A stretch of DNA of 64,000 bases. Origin: Lachancea dasiensis. Its lineage: Eukaryota; Ascomycota; Saccharomycetes; Saccharomycetales; Saccharomycetaceae. The position numbers and the translations under genes were made by a program. The notes beneath the pieces were generated by a model. The model ran no database searches and had not been told where the DNA came from. It saw only the letters and a list, made by a program, of their open reading frames with translations. This document shows positions 53,095 through 64,000 of this stretch, in pieces. Numbering within the stretch: the stretch's first letter is position 1; every line of letters begins with the position of its first letter. The stretch covers positions 1,518,010-1,582,009 of the forward strand of contig LT598457.1 in assembly GCA_900074725.1 (NCBI GenBank), given 5' to 3'.

Positions 53095-54300
53095 CCCTGT
53101 ATATATTTGGTAAAGTCACATTTTTAATGTGACTCAAAGACGCCCACGATGGGAGGATCTATGTCCGCATTTTTTAAGTAAATATTGTTACAAGCGCCAA
53201 TCCTAAAATTATATCATTTTGTGAGCTCTTGAATTATTCTCTTGTATTGTTGAGTGTCTCTGGAGATCCTGATATTGATAATATCTTATTAATAACCGAG
53301 CATCGCTACTTGACGATGATGCTTCGATAATAGATAAAGTTTGCAATCGATATCGTCAATGCTCCTGAGTAAGTAAAAAGGACCCAAATATGTCGGTTGG
53401 ATCTTTGAGTATTCTCGCTTTATATTTAGTTTTGAGAGTATGTGCCTTATGCATACTTCATAATCTTCAGTATTCCAAGCTAGACTTTGAGTTGTCCTTA
53501 TCTCCATGGTTAAGTTAGTCAGCTCCAGATGTTCTTGAAATCTTGGCCTAGATGATTCTGATCAAACTGCTAATTCATCAGTCTGTACTGTATACATCTT
53601 TGGAAGTTCTAATGCTTGCACTGCTGGTTTCCATTGCGGTATTAGAATGGAAACGTAAGCAAACTGAATGATACGTGGTAAGAATATCCATTGTTTAAAA
53701 TGTTTCTTTGATATAGATTTTTAACAACAGATTTAATACCGGAATACAACGGATTAATTGATGACATTCTTATCGGTTTCACTAATTTCAAAGCTAGTTC
53801 TTGGTATGCCGAACTTACGAATCGAGCATCTCTGTCACTGGTTATCGAGTTAGGAATCGATGATATGCGGAAAAATATCTTAACAACAAGTCTCTAGTTG
53901 CTGTATCCTCAGAGAGTGTTTATTACAAGCCACAAAGTGCGTTCGTTTTTAGACTTGTCAACAATTACTATATTAAATCAGCGCCATCTGCTTTGGCTGG
54001 GAAACAGATTACGAAATCTACGGCAATGTCATTCATAGTTGCGCCATCGTCGCGCCGGTGATTCTAATGGCCACCTTCTTCCTTGTGTTCGAGGTCTATG
54101 AGCTTCCATAACTTGACGTTGAACACACGGATCAGCTTCTTCACTGAAAGCCATAAACTGAGCCAGCCATAGCTGAGCTATCTTACTAAATGTTACTTTA
54201 CATCCAAAGTGAGCTACAATACTGAACTATCATAAAGTGTAATATATCATATATCTCTTCCTTGGGGACTTTTATCGCATCACGGTCTTCCAACCCGCGA
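53095..54300 (-). mobile_element. decayed Ty3/gypsy integrase region
   Basis: On the minus strand, fragments in several frames follow the order of Ty3 integrase: a zinc-finger part (IVAHFGCKVTFSKIAQL then CVQRQVMEAHRPRTQG), the catalytic core (MNDIAVDFVICFP, HFVACNKHSL, LRYFSAYHRF, ITSDRDARFVSSAYQELALK) and the C-terminal part (FKQWIFLPRIIQFAYVS, YSKIQPTYLGPFYLLRSID, and YLKNADIDPPIVGV). Many stops and frameshifts show long decay. gag and reverse transcriptase were not found. An LTR in the same orientation starts about 350 bases upstream (54655-55110), but whether it belongs to this element is unknown. Confidence 0.78.
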
Positions 54301-54654
54301 CGAAATTTCCATTTTCTTGTTGAACTTTCCAAACACATATTTTTCTAGAGGTGACACCTGATGATCCTCACAGAGGCCTAGGTGTATTGACGGAGCTGCC
54401 CCAAGCCCGTCCACTTACATGGATCACATTGAGCCACTTGTATCACAGGAGCTACTTTACTCCTCGAGCCGCACTATTCAGTTGCTGCCATATCCGGTCT
54501 TGGCCTAAACCTGGTATTACATCCGCGATATAATTCACATAGCTGGGCAAGTATACATTCACACTTTCCAGTTAGTGTCATAAAAGCTGTCTTGTTATGG
54601 CAGTATCCTCAACAAGCATTTGATGATATTCACTGAGTAAATCCAAGGTAGAAT

Positions 54655-55110
54655 TATTGAGGCGAATCTGATTCATCAGTAGAAAGCTTACTAAATTTGT
54701 CTTGTAAGTCGGACATAGTCATTATAAGATGAGTAACTTGGATCTAGGGAATTCTATTTATCTCTCCGTGATTATTTTAGGCATTAGAGTTGGTTCAGTT
54801 ACCTGAACAAAAGCCTGGTATTTATACAATTCTCACTCGGTGACTCTGGTCAACATATTTATTAATCACCAATTCTAGATCATTCTATTGCCCAAGGATT
54901 ACGGCTTCAATGCCGTACACTACCGATAACTTATCAATGGCCAATCCTATTGGACAATAGTTGTTCTCTTCGGTTTGTCTTAGCTTGTGGCTCTATTTGT
55001 ATGGCCTCGGTTGTGTACTATCATTCTGTACCACTGTGTCACATATTTACTGACGCTGATTATGCGATTAGACGCACATCACCATCAGTTTATTCACATC
55101 ATTCCCAACA
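54655..55110 (-). mobile_element. LTR of the dispersed family, reverse orientation
   Basis: It reads TGTTGGGAATGATGTGAATA on the minus strand and ends CGCCTCAATA, about 456 bases. It is similar along its length to the copies at 19788 and 30340. It lies on the 5' side of the Ty3/gypsy relic in the same direction. The flanking five bases do not match. Confidence 0.83.
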
Positions 55111-55640
55111 CTATGGATATAATATAACGAGCTTTAATTTCATTTGCGCTCTGATACTTTCTTTGAAGGCTCTAGCTTTAAAAGAGATCTTTTCCTATAG
55201 AGAATTAGCTTCTTCAGTAGCCTAGGCGCCGAGATGACGCTCGCAGATGGGTGTTCAATCGTCCCGTTCCAGTTCATGGAAAAATTTGACCGATGGGTAG
55301 ACTTACTACGCACAAGCAGGTAGTCCGTGAAGCATTTAAGTAAGGACCGTTGTGTTAACATCGAATACACATTCTCTAATGTAAGTTCTGAGCCGATACA
55401 GAGTATAGAAATCATTTTTTCATGTCATTGCCGTACCTCATCATAAGCACCTTTGATGACGGCTGTAAAGTTGGTTATGAGATATCGTTATCGGCAGCTG
55501 AATTGTCGCGCAATTTCCGAAAAATGCTTTTGTAGCGATCTGGTCTTCCCGTCGGAAAAAGTATACATAGAAGCTTGGTTATATCCACCATCTTCGCTGG
55601 GAGATATAATGGGGGTTTCTCATTCGTGAATTTATCAGCA
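55111..55640. other. cytochrome b2 upstream region
   Basis: About 500 bases between the LTR and the CYB2-like start. No other gene is recognised; frames here are shadows. Confidence 0.4.
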
Positions 55641-57373
55641 ATGTTGAGGCAATCGATAGTACACCCTGCTTTCAAAAGAGCCTTTGACCGTGGAAGGTGG
55701 CGGGCGTTTTCTAACAGTGCCAAGCTAGTTGGTGCTCGGCATGTGACAAGGCCGTCAGGTGATATCGCACTGTTGACGTCCTTCGCGGCCATAACATATG
55801 CCCTCTGTTCGAATAGAGAGAAAAGCTATATCAAAAACGACCTTGTTCGCGATTTGAAATGCTCTTCTGTCTGTGCTTCCGAGGTTGTGCTGCATAACAA
55901 AGAAGACGATTGCTGGGTAGTGATAGACGATTTTGTCTACGATTTAACTAATTTCATCAACCAGCACCCTGGAGGCCCCGCTGTTATCAAATCCAATGCT
56001 GGAAAAAATGTAACTGCTTTGTTTTCCGCTTTGCACGCTCCCGATGTGATTGAGAAGTTTATTCCAGATTCCGATCGTTTAGGACCACTCGAAGGGCAAA
56101 TGCCAAGCGAACATGTGTGTCCACCACCTGCTACAGGCGAGTCACCAGCGGACATTCAAAGAAAAGAAGAGTTACGCCACGCACTCCCAGATTTAGACTC
56201 ATTAATGAACCTCTACGACTTCGAGAACCTTGCTTCACAAATTCTATCAAATATGGCGTGGGCATACTATTCGTCTGCCGCGGATGATGAGTTTTACTCA
56301 TCGGGAGAATCACGCAATCTATCACAGAGTGTTTTTCAAGCCCAGAGTTCTAGTAGATGTCACGGAAGTTGACCTGACAACCGAGATGCTAGGATCTAAG
56401 GTGTCCGTTCCATTTTATGCGAGTGCTACAGCTTTAGTCAAACTTGGAAATCCCAAGGAAGGCGAGAAAGATATTGCTCGCGGCTGTGGTCAAGGTGAGT
56501 ATAAGTGTGCTCAAATGATTTCCACATTTGCTTCTTGTTCTCTCCGAGAGATTGTCGAGGCCGCTCCTTCAAAAGAGCAAACACAATGGCTTCAGCTTTA
56601 CGTCAACACCAACAGGTCGGCCACGGAACATTTGCTCAAAGAAGCTGAATCTCTTGGTTTAAAGGCTATTTTTGTTACAGTGGATACACCAGCATCTGGT
56701 CGGCGCGAGAAAGACATGAAAATCAAATTTTCCTCAAAAAATGCGGCTCCAAATGCGACGTCCACAAAAGGTGGATCCGCCCGTGGCGCATCTCAAGCCC
56801 TCGCTGGTTTTATTGATCCAAGCTTGACATGGGAAGATATCACAGATTTGAAAGAAAAAACTCATCTTCCCATTGTCATCAAGGGTGTACAATGTGTTGA
56901 AGACATCCTAAAGGCAGTGGAGATTGGAGGAGATGGGGTTGTAATATCAAATCACGGTGGACGCCAATTGGACTTTGCTCGTGCGCCCTTGGAGGTTCTG
57001 GCGGAAGCGATGCCCATTTTTAGAGAAAAACGCCTAGAAGATAAGCTTGATGTATTTATTGATGGGGGTGTACGCCGTGGAACTGACATTCTCAAAGCCT
57101 TGTGCCTCGGTGCCAAGGGCGTAGGAATTGGAAGGCCCTTTTTTATACGCCAATAGCTGCTACGGGAAAGATGGTGTAGAAAAAGCCATTAATATGTTAG
57201 CTGAGGAAGTGGAATGTTCGATGAGACTATTGGGTGCGAAAACGATAAAAGATCTCCGGCCAGAACTACTTGATTTAAGCGGCATCAAAAATAGATCCAT
57301 AGAGTTGCCTGGCGACAGTTTATATCAAGCAGTTTACCAGAAGCCTGAACCTGCTCGTTTTGTTGAGAGGTAA
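55641..57373 (+). pseudogene. CYB2: L-lactate dehydrogenase (flavocytochrome b2) with two homopolymer frameshifts
   Basis: Flavocytochrome b2 oxidises L-lactate to pyruvate in the mitochondrial intermembrane space and passes electrons to cytochrome c. The ATG at 55641 gives a basic presequence-like N terminus; an earlier ATG at 55575 is possible. The cytochrome b5 domain keeps both haem histidines (QHPGG and LHAPD). The FMN barrel keeps the lactate-site residues in QLYVN, FVTVDTP, VIKG and SNHGGRQLD. Frame is lost at about 56293 (four T where three are needed) and 57140 (six T where five are needed); with both corrected the length is about 576 residues, against 591 in S. cerevisiae. Intact catalytic residues and homopolymer positions make sequencing error a real alternative to a dead gene. 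Confidence 0.88.
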
Positions 57374-57815
57374 AGACACACGAGCTGGTTCCTGCACAAT
57401 ATTCGAGTCAAATCTTTGACAATGGTCAGATTACTAGGGGCTTTTGGACGCTCTCGGTTATTTTTTGACCCATGCCTCCTCCATCTAAAAGATGACTACG
57501 TACTTTAAATGTATCTATTATAAATGGAATATGGGATGACACTTATTTCGTAGAAGGAAAACAAGCATATTTCCAATCTGATTCAAATAATGATGTCACT
57601 TATATGCCAGAGACCAACACTGGCATCAAAATGAAAAACGGTTAAGTAGTTTTATTTCTATTTGACATAATTTAACCTCTTAGATATGTATTCATAATAA
57701 TTGAGCATATTATTGGTCGGCAGATGATTTGAAGATCATTTACCAAGGGCCCTTGGTTGTATAAGAAAAATGTTAACACAATCACGTCCGTAGCCTCTGA
57801 ACCGTACAAAAACCA
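57374..57815. other. intergenic region between convergent CYB2-like and permease genes
   Basis: Shared 3' region of two convergent genes, AT-rich. No feature seen. Confidence 0.4.
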
Positions 57816-59650
57816 TTAAAGATCATTGTTTGGCGATTCTCCTTCGTCTTGAGATTTAGAAGAGAACCCTAGCGAAGGTGTTATATCATCATCCAATAGC
57901 TCATTTGAGGTTTTGATTGAAAAAGGCTCTACCTTTGCTGCCTTGAACTTTCGAGCCGGGACATGCTGCTTGAATAGTTCATTTATCTCACTAAAAGTCT
58001 TTCCAGAAGTTTCTGGTAGATCAATAACAGCCCATGCAAGCGTAGCAAAACATAATCCGCCCCAGAAGAAACCTGCTTTAGCACCCCAGTTCCACTTGTC
58101 GGAATTCAACTGGTATAATATCAAGACATATGCGGCAATCAAGACAACATTGTAAGAATTTCGAGCCAAAATAATGGTCTTTGTTCTCAACCTGGACGAT
58201 GGAATTTCAGACACTAGACAGTAGACCACAGGGGCAATACCCAAATTATAGAAAAATGCGACAACCATCAGAAGTGCTCCACTTGCCATTTTTGATTCTG
58301 TTGTCTCCATGCATCCTAGACCTCCAATTATGAAGTACACTATTCCCTGGAATCCCAAGCCGATTGCGTACAGATCAAATCTGCCTACGTGTTTTGAAAG
58401 CCACCAAGAGATAAAAGTTGCAACTATGCCCAGACAGTACTGGATGATACTGAAGGTAAAAGACATATCTGTGCTGACGCCAGGTTTTTGGTAGAAATAA
58501 GTTGAGTATGATATAAGACCGACGCCACATGCTGGCTGTCCTACCCATGCAAGGCAAGCAATTCTAGTTCTTCTCCTATTAGTTTTATCCCTTATGCAGT
58601 CCAGGTAACTTTCCTCATAAGATTTGAGTGTCTTTTCCTTTTCTATGGTGAGCCGAATTTTCTCTAGTTCTTTGGCCACCATAACCTCCTTTTCTATACC
58701 CTTACCACTCAGCGTCCTATTAAGCGATCTTCTTGCCTCATCCATTCTTCCCTTTCTAACTAACCACCAAGGAGACTCAGGCGCTAGGTATATACCAGCC
58801 ATTAGAGGAGCAGGCCACAACCATTGCAGCGCAAACGGTAATTTATAACCAAGTTCGGAATGTGCATACATATTTTGAGAGTTTTTCATGATGCCGGCTG
58901 CAAATAGTTGACCGAATAACCAACGGAGGTTAGAATATGTTGTCAAGTAGTATCTGAGCGCCAAGGGACAAATTTCTGACGCATATGTGACTGTCAAGCC
59001 CTGAAAACAGCCCCACGGCATACCACACAAGGCCTGGCCCACCGCGATCATTCCCAAATCCTTGCAGAAATACAGAATGAAGGTGAACATAGCGAGACTA
59101 AACAGCGCGAAAATCATTGTGTACCGATTACCAATGTAATTACACAGTGGTCCGGTAAGCTGTAATCCCACAATCTCGCCCCCTATACAACACAAGGTCA
59201 AACCAATTTGCCACGAAGCCGAAACTTCCCAGTCTCCTGTCGAGTTTTGGCTACCAAACTTTCCTGAAAAACAGGCAGCGCGAGGAAAGCGCCAAGAATT
59301 GCAGTGTCGTAGCCTTCCATTATCAACGTAGTTGAAACGAGCAATGACCATGCTGCAGCCTTTGGATAGGTTTTTAGGGCCTGCATCAAGGGCATTTTTC
59401 TCTCGTTGTCGTCTGCTTCTTTAGCATCCTGAGTCGCATTCAACAGCTCAGCAGCCTCAGTATCTTCATCCTCAGGACTATTTGAACCGGGAGCATGTTC
59501 CATATGACACAGCTCAATATCACTTTTCCTTTTTTTAGCGTCATCCATCATACTTGTGTTCATGCCACCATTGTTGGCTTCTGTATCTGGTACAATCTCG
59601 GAGGACTTAGGTTTGCCCTCCTTGTTTACCAATGAAAGTAAGTTCTTCAT
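57816..59650 (-). pseudogene. MAL11: maltose/alpha-glucoside permease with one frameshift
   Basis: This is a 12-span sugar-proton symporter of the Mal11/Agt1, Mal31 and Mph2/3 group, which carries maltose and other alpha-glucosides. It starts MKNLLSLVNKEGK like Mal11 and has the acidic N-terminal region, [20 protein letters not shown] in span 1, [12 protein letters not shown], and the C-terminal [17 protein letters not shown]. Frame breaks once at about 59260, after LPVFQ, where three A stand and four would restore KFGSQ; corrected length is about 611 residues, against 616. No other stop is present, so the lesion is recent or a sequencing error. It could serve the maltase and isomaltase genes if functional. 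Confidence 0.9.
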
Positions 59651-59738
59651 CGCGGTAGTGACTTCTTTTTTCTATCCAGGCTAGAGAGTGGAAAAAAACC
59701 TATTGGTATTCAAGAAAATGCCCAGTTCTTATTCAGCC

Positions 59739-59830
59739 CAGAGAGCTCTAATTACATTCGCATATATATACTTCCATTGATCTCACAGAGAGCTCTAATT
59801 ACATTCGCATATATATACTTCCATTGATCT
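59739..59830. repeat. tandem 47-bp direct repeat upstream of the permease
   Basis: Two copies of CAGAGAGCTCTAATTACATT... (59739-59785 and 59786-59830) are identical over 45 bases, each containing a CATATATATA box. The array lies 90-180 bases upstream of the permease start, so it duplicates a TATA-like promoter element. Confidence 0.93.
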
Positions 59831-60480
59831 ACGTCAGGATCTCCGCGAAAACTTGAGGCGATCCACTCGAGGAAAATAATAAGGGCAAAAGGTGGAGTGA
59901 CCATTAAGCCTTGTTTGTACCCTCTCCATTCCGAGTTTATCTGATACCGCACATTAAGTTGTACAAATTTATTGCGGAATACGCGAAAAAGTGAACGCTC
60001 ATCGTAACAGCCCAGAATGACTGTTGCACAACCTTTGCAAGCAAACCCCTCGAGCGATTCTGTCTCTAAGCCAACTACCCTCGGCACAAGCCCATTTTGT
60101 TCAGTTGGAAGCGTTGCAAGGATGATGTTTTCGAGAACACAAGGTCGATGCACGAAAGTGGGTATATCCGGAATTAAAAAAAGGGTTTTTTTTATTTTTT
60201 ATAATTCCGGGGTTAATTATTGAGTGTTAACGGGCATGCGCTAAGGTAACCGGTGCGCATTCCAATCTCTAACGAAGAAGCCTAAGTCCTCTTGTTTGAA
60301 GAATGAGTGCGGAACGGAAAGCAGCACCGTCCTTAGCTCTCCCGAATCAATTGCGACTAGTTCGCATGACTGAGAATGTTGTATGGTAAAAATGGGGTAC
60401 CAGCTGGCGCGGCAGCTATTCCATGTGAGATATATTCCAATAAGAGTGGATCTGAGAAAAAGCTCAAGTTTGAAGGGCAC
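59831..60480 (-). pseudogene. possible COS/DUP family relic
   Basis: Minus-strand frames at 60480-60241 (LRTVLLSVPHSFFKQED) and 60153-59752 (SLFRVFRNKF, a hydrophobic stretch, then DPDVDQWKYIYANVIRAL) weakly resemble the middle of the COS-like protein at 62278-63372, in the right order. There is no start codon and the frames are broken. The similarity is short, so this is a low-confidence call. Confidence 0.3.
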
Positions 60481-62277
60481 TTATTGACCAACCTAAGTAG
60501 TGGAAAGAGTTCTCATTAGTTATTTGAAAGAAACTAACGAAATTCAAAGAAACCAACTAACTGCGTTCATGGGCGAGGAAACCTGATGATGGATATTCTA
60601 CCTCTAAGATAAAATAACCTAAGGCAGTTTGTCATTAAAAATTGTTTGGGTATACCTGCCCTATGTCACCTTATTGTTCCGTCAATTGTTGACCCAGATA
60701 TGTGCTACTTCGCCCACCTTTCACAACCAACCTCTGTTACAATCAACTGGCAAGTGACCTGATGATATTCTCCATACCAAAATGACTAACACGAACTTCC
60801 AACGTTGGGTAAGTTCAACATTTGAGTCGATAGCAATGGCTGGTTCCGAATTTGGAGGTATGCCAGGTTCGCTTATCGCGGTCAGAAATTGAAATGTGGC
60901 TAACCGATAGGCGACTCTTAAAGCTACTGAGTCTTTGTTTTCAAGGAGCTAGGCCAGAATTCCTTGGTGGTCCGAAAGACCTTACGGTGGATTGTGTGAA
61001 GCTGGCTAGAAAGATAAACTTGAACTCTTGGCAAAGAGCCACTAATGTATATCGGGTTTTGGTTTCCCGCAGAAATGAGTCTGTCGTCCCTGAGCTCTCA
61101 AGAAAATCGTGTAAGAGTTGTTTTGACACAACCCTATTTGGTCAGGATAGAGAGTGTGCCGATGGCCTGGGTTTTTTGACTGCAGATAGACAAGGCTCGA
61201 ACAGATTTACAAGTTCAAAGAGTTTGTGAAACGGATTGCATTGGGAGAAACTGTCTCGTTGTTATTCATGACTTTAAAGATGAGCCTTTCCCAGAGCATG
61301 TTGTTTGAAGAGGTCCAGAATGGAGGCTAAAAATATTGCATTAGCTGTCATTAAACAGAGAGAGGGACAATAGAATACAGTGTTGTCCAGGGACCTGTTC
61401 AGCTTTCGAGCTTTTTGTTAGGTGAATCTCACTGCTTTGGTTTTGAACGTAGTCAGGCGGGCAATGAAGATCAGAGGTGGGGTGTGAGTGTGTTGATCTG
61501 CCTAGACAAATCATTTCTTTTAAATTAGTATTTCTTGTTAATGATATGAAATGGATAGCGCGGTGCGTCCATAGTATTGTACGTTAGAAGCTTGCGGCAG
61601 GTTCTACGTTTAATATGCAACTACGCTAGTTTTCATAAGAAATTCTTAGCTATCCCAGGAAAATATTGGAAACCTTCGAAATAGCTGGTGGGGCAACTCC
61701 CTTTTCAGGTAATCATGGTTACTCGAAGCTAGTCGACCAGAGATGATAAAAACTTTTATATCGTTCACCGATAATAGACAAGGGAGCTGCTGCAAAGACT
61801 CTTCTTATACCTATCCCCCGATGCAAATCATCTTCATAAATCAAGGGCTAGTAGTTTCGTCAGAAAGGTGTGCTCACCGAGAGAGTTGAGCAAGCCTAAC
61901 CTTGTACAAACACGCGAAAGTAGAGGAGCTTGCTCAAGTCACCTCGGAGACGAGATTTTCATCTAACCATCAACCGGTGATTCGCAGAATCTGTTAGTTG
62001 ATAGCGCGGGACGATCAAATCTGAGCGATTTACCATATTTACAGTGGAAGAAGTCGATAATAATAGGCAGCTCCAGTGCTCAATTGTCAAGAGACAGTTG
62101 TCGACGCAATTTTAGGTATATCTGATACGAAGACTCACTTGTGTCAGCTCAATATTAGTCAGTAAAGTAGAAAGATGTGCTCGTTTAGCCGTCGTCTTTG
62201 AATTGCTAGGGCATAGAATACGTTTTGACCTTATTATTAAATGTCACAAACAAAACTACCTGATTCACATAATCGGC
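60481..62277. other. intergenic region, no gene recognised
   Basis: About 1.8 kb. A 125-codon frame at 60852-61229 has no family I recognise and no strong coding look. No RNA gene or LTR is seen. Confidence 0.4.
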
Positions 62278-63372
62278 CTACACCTTCTCGCCAGCGTCAA
62301 GTCCAGATATGGCTTGACATCTGCTTGCTAAAGGAACCAACTCAGGGTAACTAGACTCCTTACCGCACAAAATAGTCTCTACTCTGTTCTCAAATACTCG
62401 GTGACAGTCATCTCCATCAAAGAAAAAGCCCGCTTTGAAAAAAGAAGATAAAGGACTCTCCTGGACCAGTTCATTCACTGCTTTCGCAATTTGGTCCCAG
62501 TCCGCTTCATCCTCGCTAGATTCCTGGTTTGCCACAATTACCAACAGGCGGAAAGAGTTCTGTATATCGAGCAGTCGAGTGCGAGCAGCAATGGTTGTTT
62601 CCAGGACAGAAGCAAGAACAAAACCTACAAAGTAGCCAACTGTCCACCAAAGCGAAGATAGATGAATAAAACATAGTGCGCAGAGCCAGTTAGACTTTCT
62701 CTTCATTAAATTCGTCATGGTCCATGTAAACTTGGAGCTGTATAGCTCTTGAGGCAGTTTATTGAGCGAAGCTGTCTCGCACAATTTCTCGATGTCCATC
62801 TTGTAGGTCCAGCGTTGTTCAACGGAATCTTCATACACCAATATAGAATCTCCAATGACAGCCCGCACGTCACCATCGAGTTTCTCATGTTTGAACGGTA
62901 TATATAGGAGAGACCTGAAACATGCATAGCAGTCAGCACAGTCCCACAAACAAACAGAGGAATGCCAGCTCTCATCCTTCGCGAACGTAGAGTTCAGTTC
63001 CAAGGCAATCGAGTCCCACATGTTCAGATCGGTTCCTGGTCTTTGGGCACTGATGTGGTTGGCCACGTCTTCGTATGCCTTCAGAAACACTAGTTTTCTA
63101 TTCCGCAGTGCCAGAATGGCCACCACAGCGAATGCAACTTCGAGAAGCAGAAACCAGATAGTTAGAGACAGAATAATATATCCCGGATTTCCACTCCATG
63201 GGGACATGTAATAGACCGGAATAGCCCAAATGGCGTGTGCTACAAGCAGAGACACATATGCAGGTGTGAACCTGCTCCAGTCATGAAGAAGCCAGGTCAA
63301 TTTATTTTTAAAAATCCTCGAGGGAACAGCATTCTTATCCTCCGTCGGAAGAAGTAGGCTTTCCTTTTCCAT
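62278..63372 (-). CDS. COS/DUP380-family membrane protein
   Basis: This is a subtelomeric multispan membrane protein of the COS (DUP380) family. In S. cerevisiae Cos proteins promote sorting of ubiquitinated cargo into multivesicular bodies. Two copies of the DUP module are visible: MWDSIALELN with WDCADC (first) and DWDQIAKAVN with FFFDGDDC (second), each preceded by a pair of hydrophobic spans. From the ATG at 63372 it has 364 residues, against about 380 in Cos1; an ATG at 63471 would add 33 residues. The family lies near telomeres in S. cerevisiae, which agrees with the window running toward a chromosome end. Confidence 0.82.
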   Translation of the reverse strand: MEKESLLLPTEDKNAVPSRIFKNKLTWLLHDWSRFTPAYVSLLVAHAIWAIPVYYMSPWSGNPGYIILSLTIWFLLLEVAFAVVAILALRNRKLVFLKAYEDVANHISAQRPGTDLNMWDSIALELNSTFAKDESWHSSVCLWDCADCYACFRSLLYIPFKHEKLDGDVRAVIGDSILVYEDSVEQRWTYKMDIEKLCETASLNKLPQELYSSKFTWTMTNLMKRKSNWLCALCFIHLSSLWWTVGYFVGFVLASVLETTIAARTRLLDIQNSFRLLVIVANQESSEDEADWDQIAKAVNELVQESPLSSFFKAGFFFDGDDCHRVFENRVETILCGKESSYPELVPLASRCQAISGLDAGEKV

Positions 63373-63586
63373 TGCTGGATGTGCTTCAAGGATGTTGAGC
63401 AGAACTTTGGTTCTCCTTAATAGCCTATATAGTTTTATATGCCAAGCGATGTCAATCACAGTTGACGTCATTCATCAAAGTGCACCGGAGTTTGGGTGAC
63501 TCCGGGAAAGAATGGCTGATGAAAGCATTTATCAGAAATCTATATGTAGGATGGTATATCGGCACGCGCTGGCCTACAACTATCTA

Positions 63587-64000
63587 TCAATTAGTTGGAG
63601 GAAGAGAAATGGTATTCTCAACGAACGTTGACGTGTCAACTTTGCCCTTCAATACCGGGTGCTGCAACACCTCGGAGAGCCACTCACTGAGCTTGGAAAA
63701 TCCGCCAAACTTATCCTTTCCGAGTGCAAATCCATACAGAGTTGCGCATATAGTGGCAGTGAACAAATCGGCAATTGTGATGTGGTCATTCACGAGAAAC
63801 TCGTGTTCGGTCAAGCGGTTCTCCAAGTACCCAAAGCATGCAATACACTGGGAGAGCTTCTCATCATACTGCTCTTGCGCCGCATTGGATCTAGCTGCTG
63901 TAACCACTGCAATTGTGCTTTGGGTAATTTCATGATTTGTAAAAGACAAAAATCTGAGCACTTGAGAACGTTCCTCGAGCGTGGATCCGTAAAGTGTCTT
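63587..64000 (-). CDS. glutathione S-transferase / eEF1B-gamma N-domain-like protein (5' part outside window)
   Basis: The visible 138 residues are the helical C-terminal domain of a GST-fold protein of the eEF1B-gamma (Tef4/Cam1) type: TLEERSQVLRFLSFTNHEI, then LENRLTEHEFLVNDHITIADLF, then WLSEVLQHPVLKG. The frame is open to the window edge. It ends shortly after the GST domain and has no eEF1G C-terminal domain, so it is a stand-alone GST-like enzyme and not translation factor eEF1B-gamma itself. Stand-alone members of this group act in detoxification in other fungi. Substrates cannot be told. Confidence 0.78.
   Translation of the reverse strand, partial: KTLYGSTLEERSQVLRFLSFTNHEITQSTIAVVTAARSNAAQEQYDEKLSQCIACFGYLENRLTEHEFLVNDHITIADLFTATICATLYGFALGKDKFGGFSKLSEWLSEVLQHPVLKGKVDTSTFVENTISLPPTN

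Noticed and set aside
60852-61229. 125-codon frame between permease and COS-like gene
   Set aside because: I looked for DUP motifs and found none; no other family recognised.
1-64000. tRNA genes and CRISPR-like arrays
   Set aside because: I looked for tRNA B-box and regularly spaced repeats by eye and found no supported case; a tRNA scan would settle the first, and CRISPR is not expected in a yeast.

Overview
The window is from a budding yeast of the family Saccharomycetaceae, most likely a lineage that did not pass through the whole-genome duplication. The left 19 kb interleaves, in one line, genes that Saccharomyces cerevisiae splits between two duplicated chromosome arms: RAI1, BRR6, PDE1, RMR1, HFM1, RTG2 and HXK2 on chromosome VII, and KGD4, PRE4, RET2, RPN12 and HXK1 on chromosome VI. 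Orientation agrees gene by gene. A Lachancea-like genus is my guess from moderate GC content and gene content; I cannot prove it. The right end of the window is telomere-ward.

1-18.7 kb is conserved core: a truncated RAI1, a YDL124W-type aldo-keto reductase, BRR6, KGD4, PDE1, PRE4, RET2, a probable RMR1, HFM1/MER3 (probably with a 5' intron), RTG2, RPN12 and one hexokinase of HXK2 type. Proteasome-type PACE elements lie in front of PRE4 and RPN12.

18.7-64 kb is subtelomeric: sparse genes, dispersed solo LTRs, relics and broken copies. It holds a secreted nucleoside hydrolase-like protein, a dead and an intact siderophore transporter on either side of a class-V PLP enzyme, a large flocculin interrupted by a 10-N assembly gap, a maltase and an isomaltase on opposite sides of a secreted acid phosphatase and an SDR reductase of bacterial look, a cytochrome b2 gene with two frameshifts, a maltose-permease gene with one frameshift, a COS/DUP membrane protein, and the end of a GST-like gene. 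A decayed Ty3/gypsy integrase lies at about 53.1-54.3 kb beside an LTR.

The gene set fits a nutrient-scavenging subtelomere: iron (siderophore transporter with three Aft1-type TGCACCC sites), maltose and isomaltose (two glucosidases with Mig1-type sites, one permease), phosphate (acid phosphatase), lactate (cytochrome b2), nucleosides and surface adhesion. I did not find a clearly new multi-gene system. The best leads are the duplicated iron-response promoter unit, the triple PDRE-like cluster before the SDR gene, the possible non-AUG extension of KGD4, the inferred HFM1 intron, and the homopolymer-linked frameshifts that may be sequencing errors.
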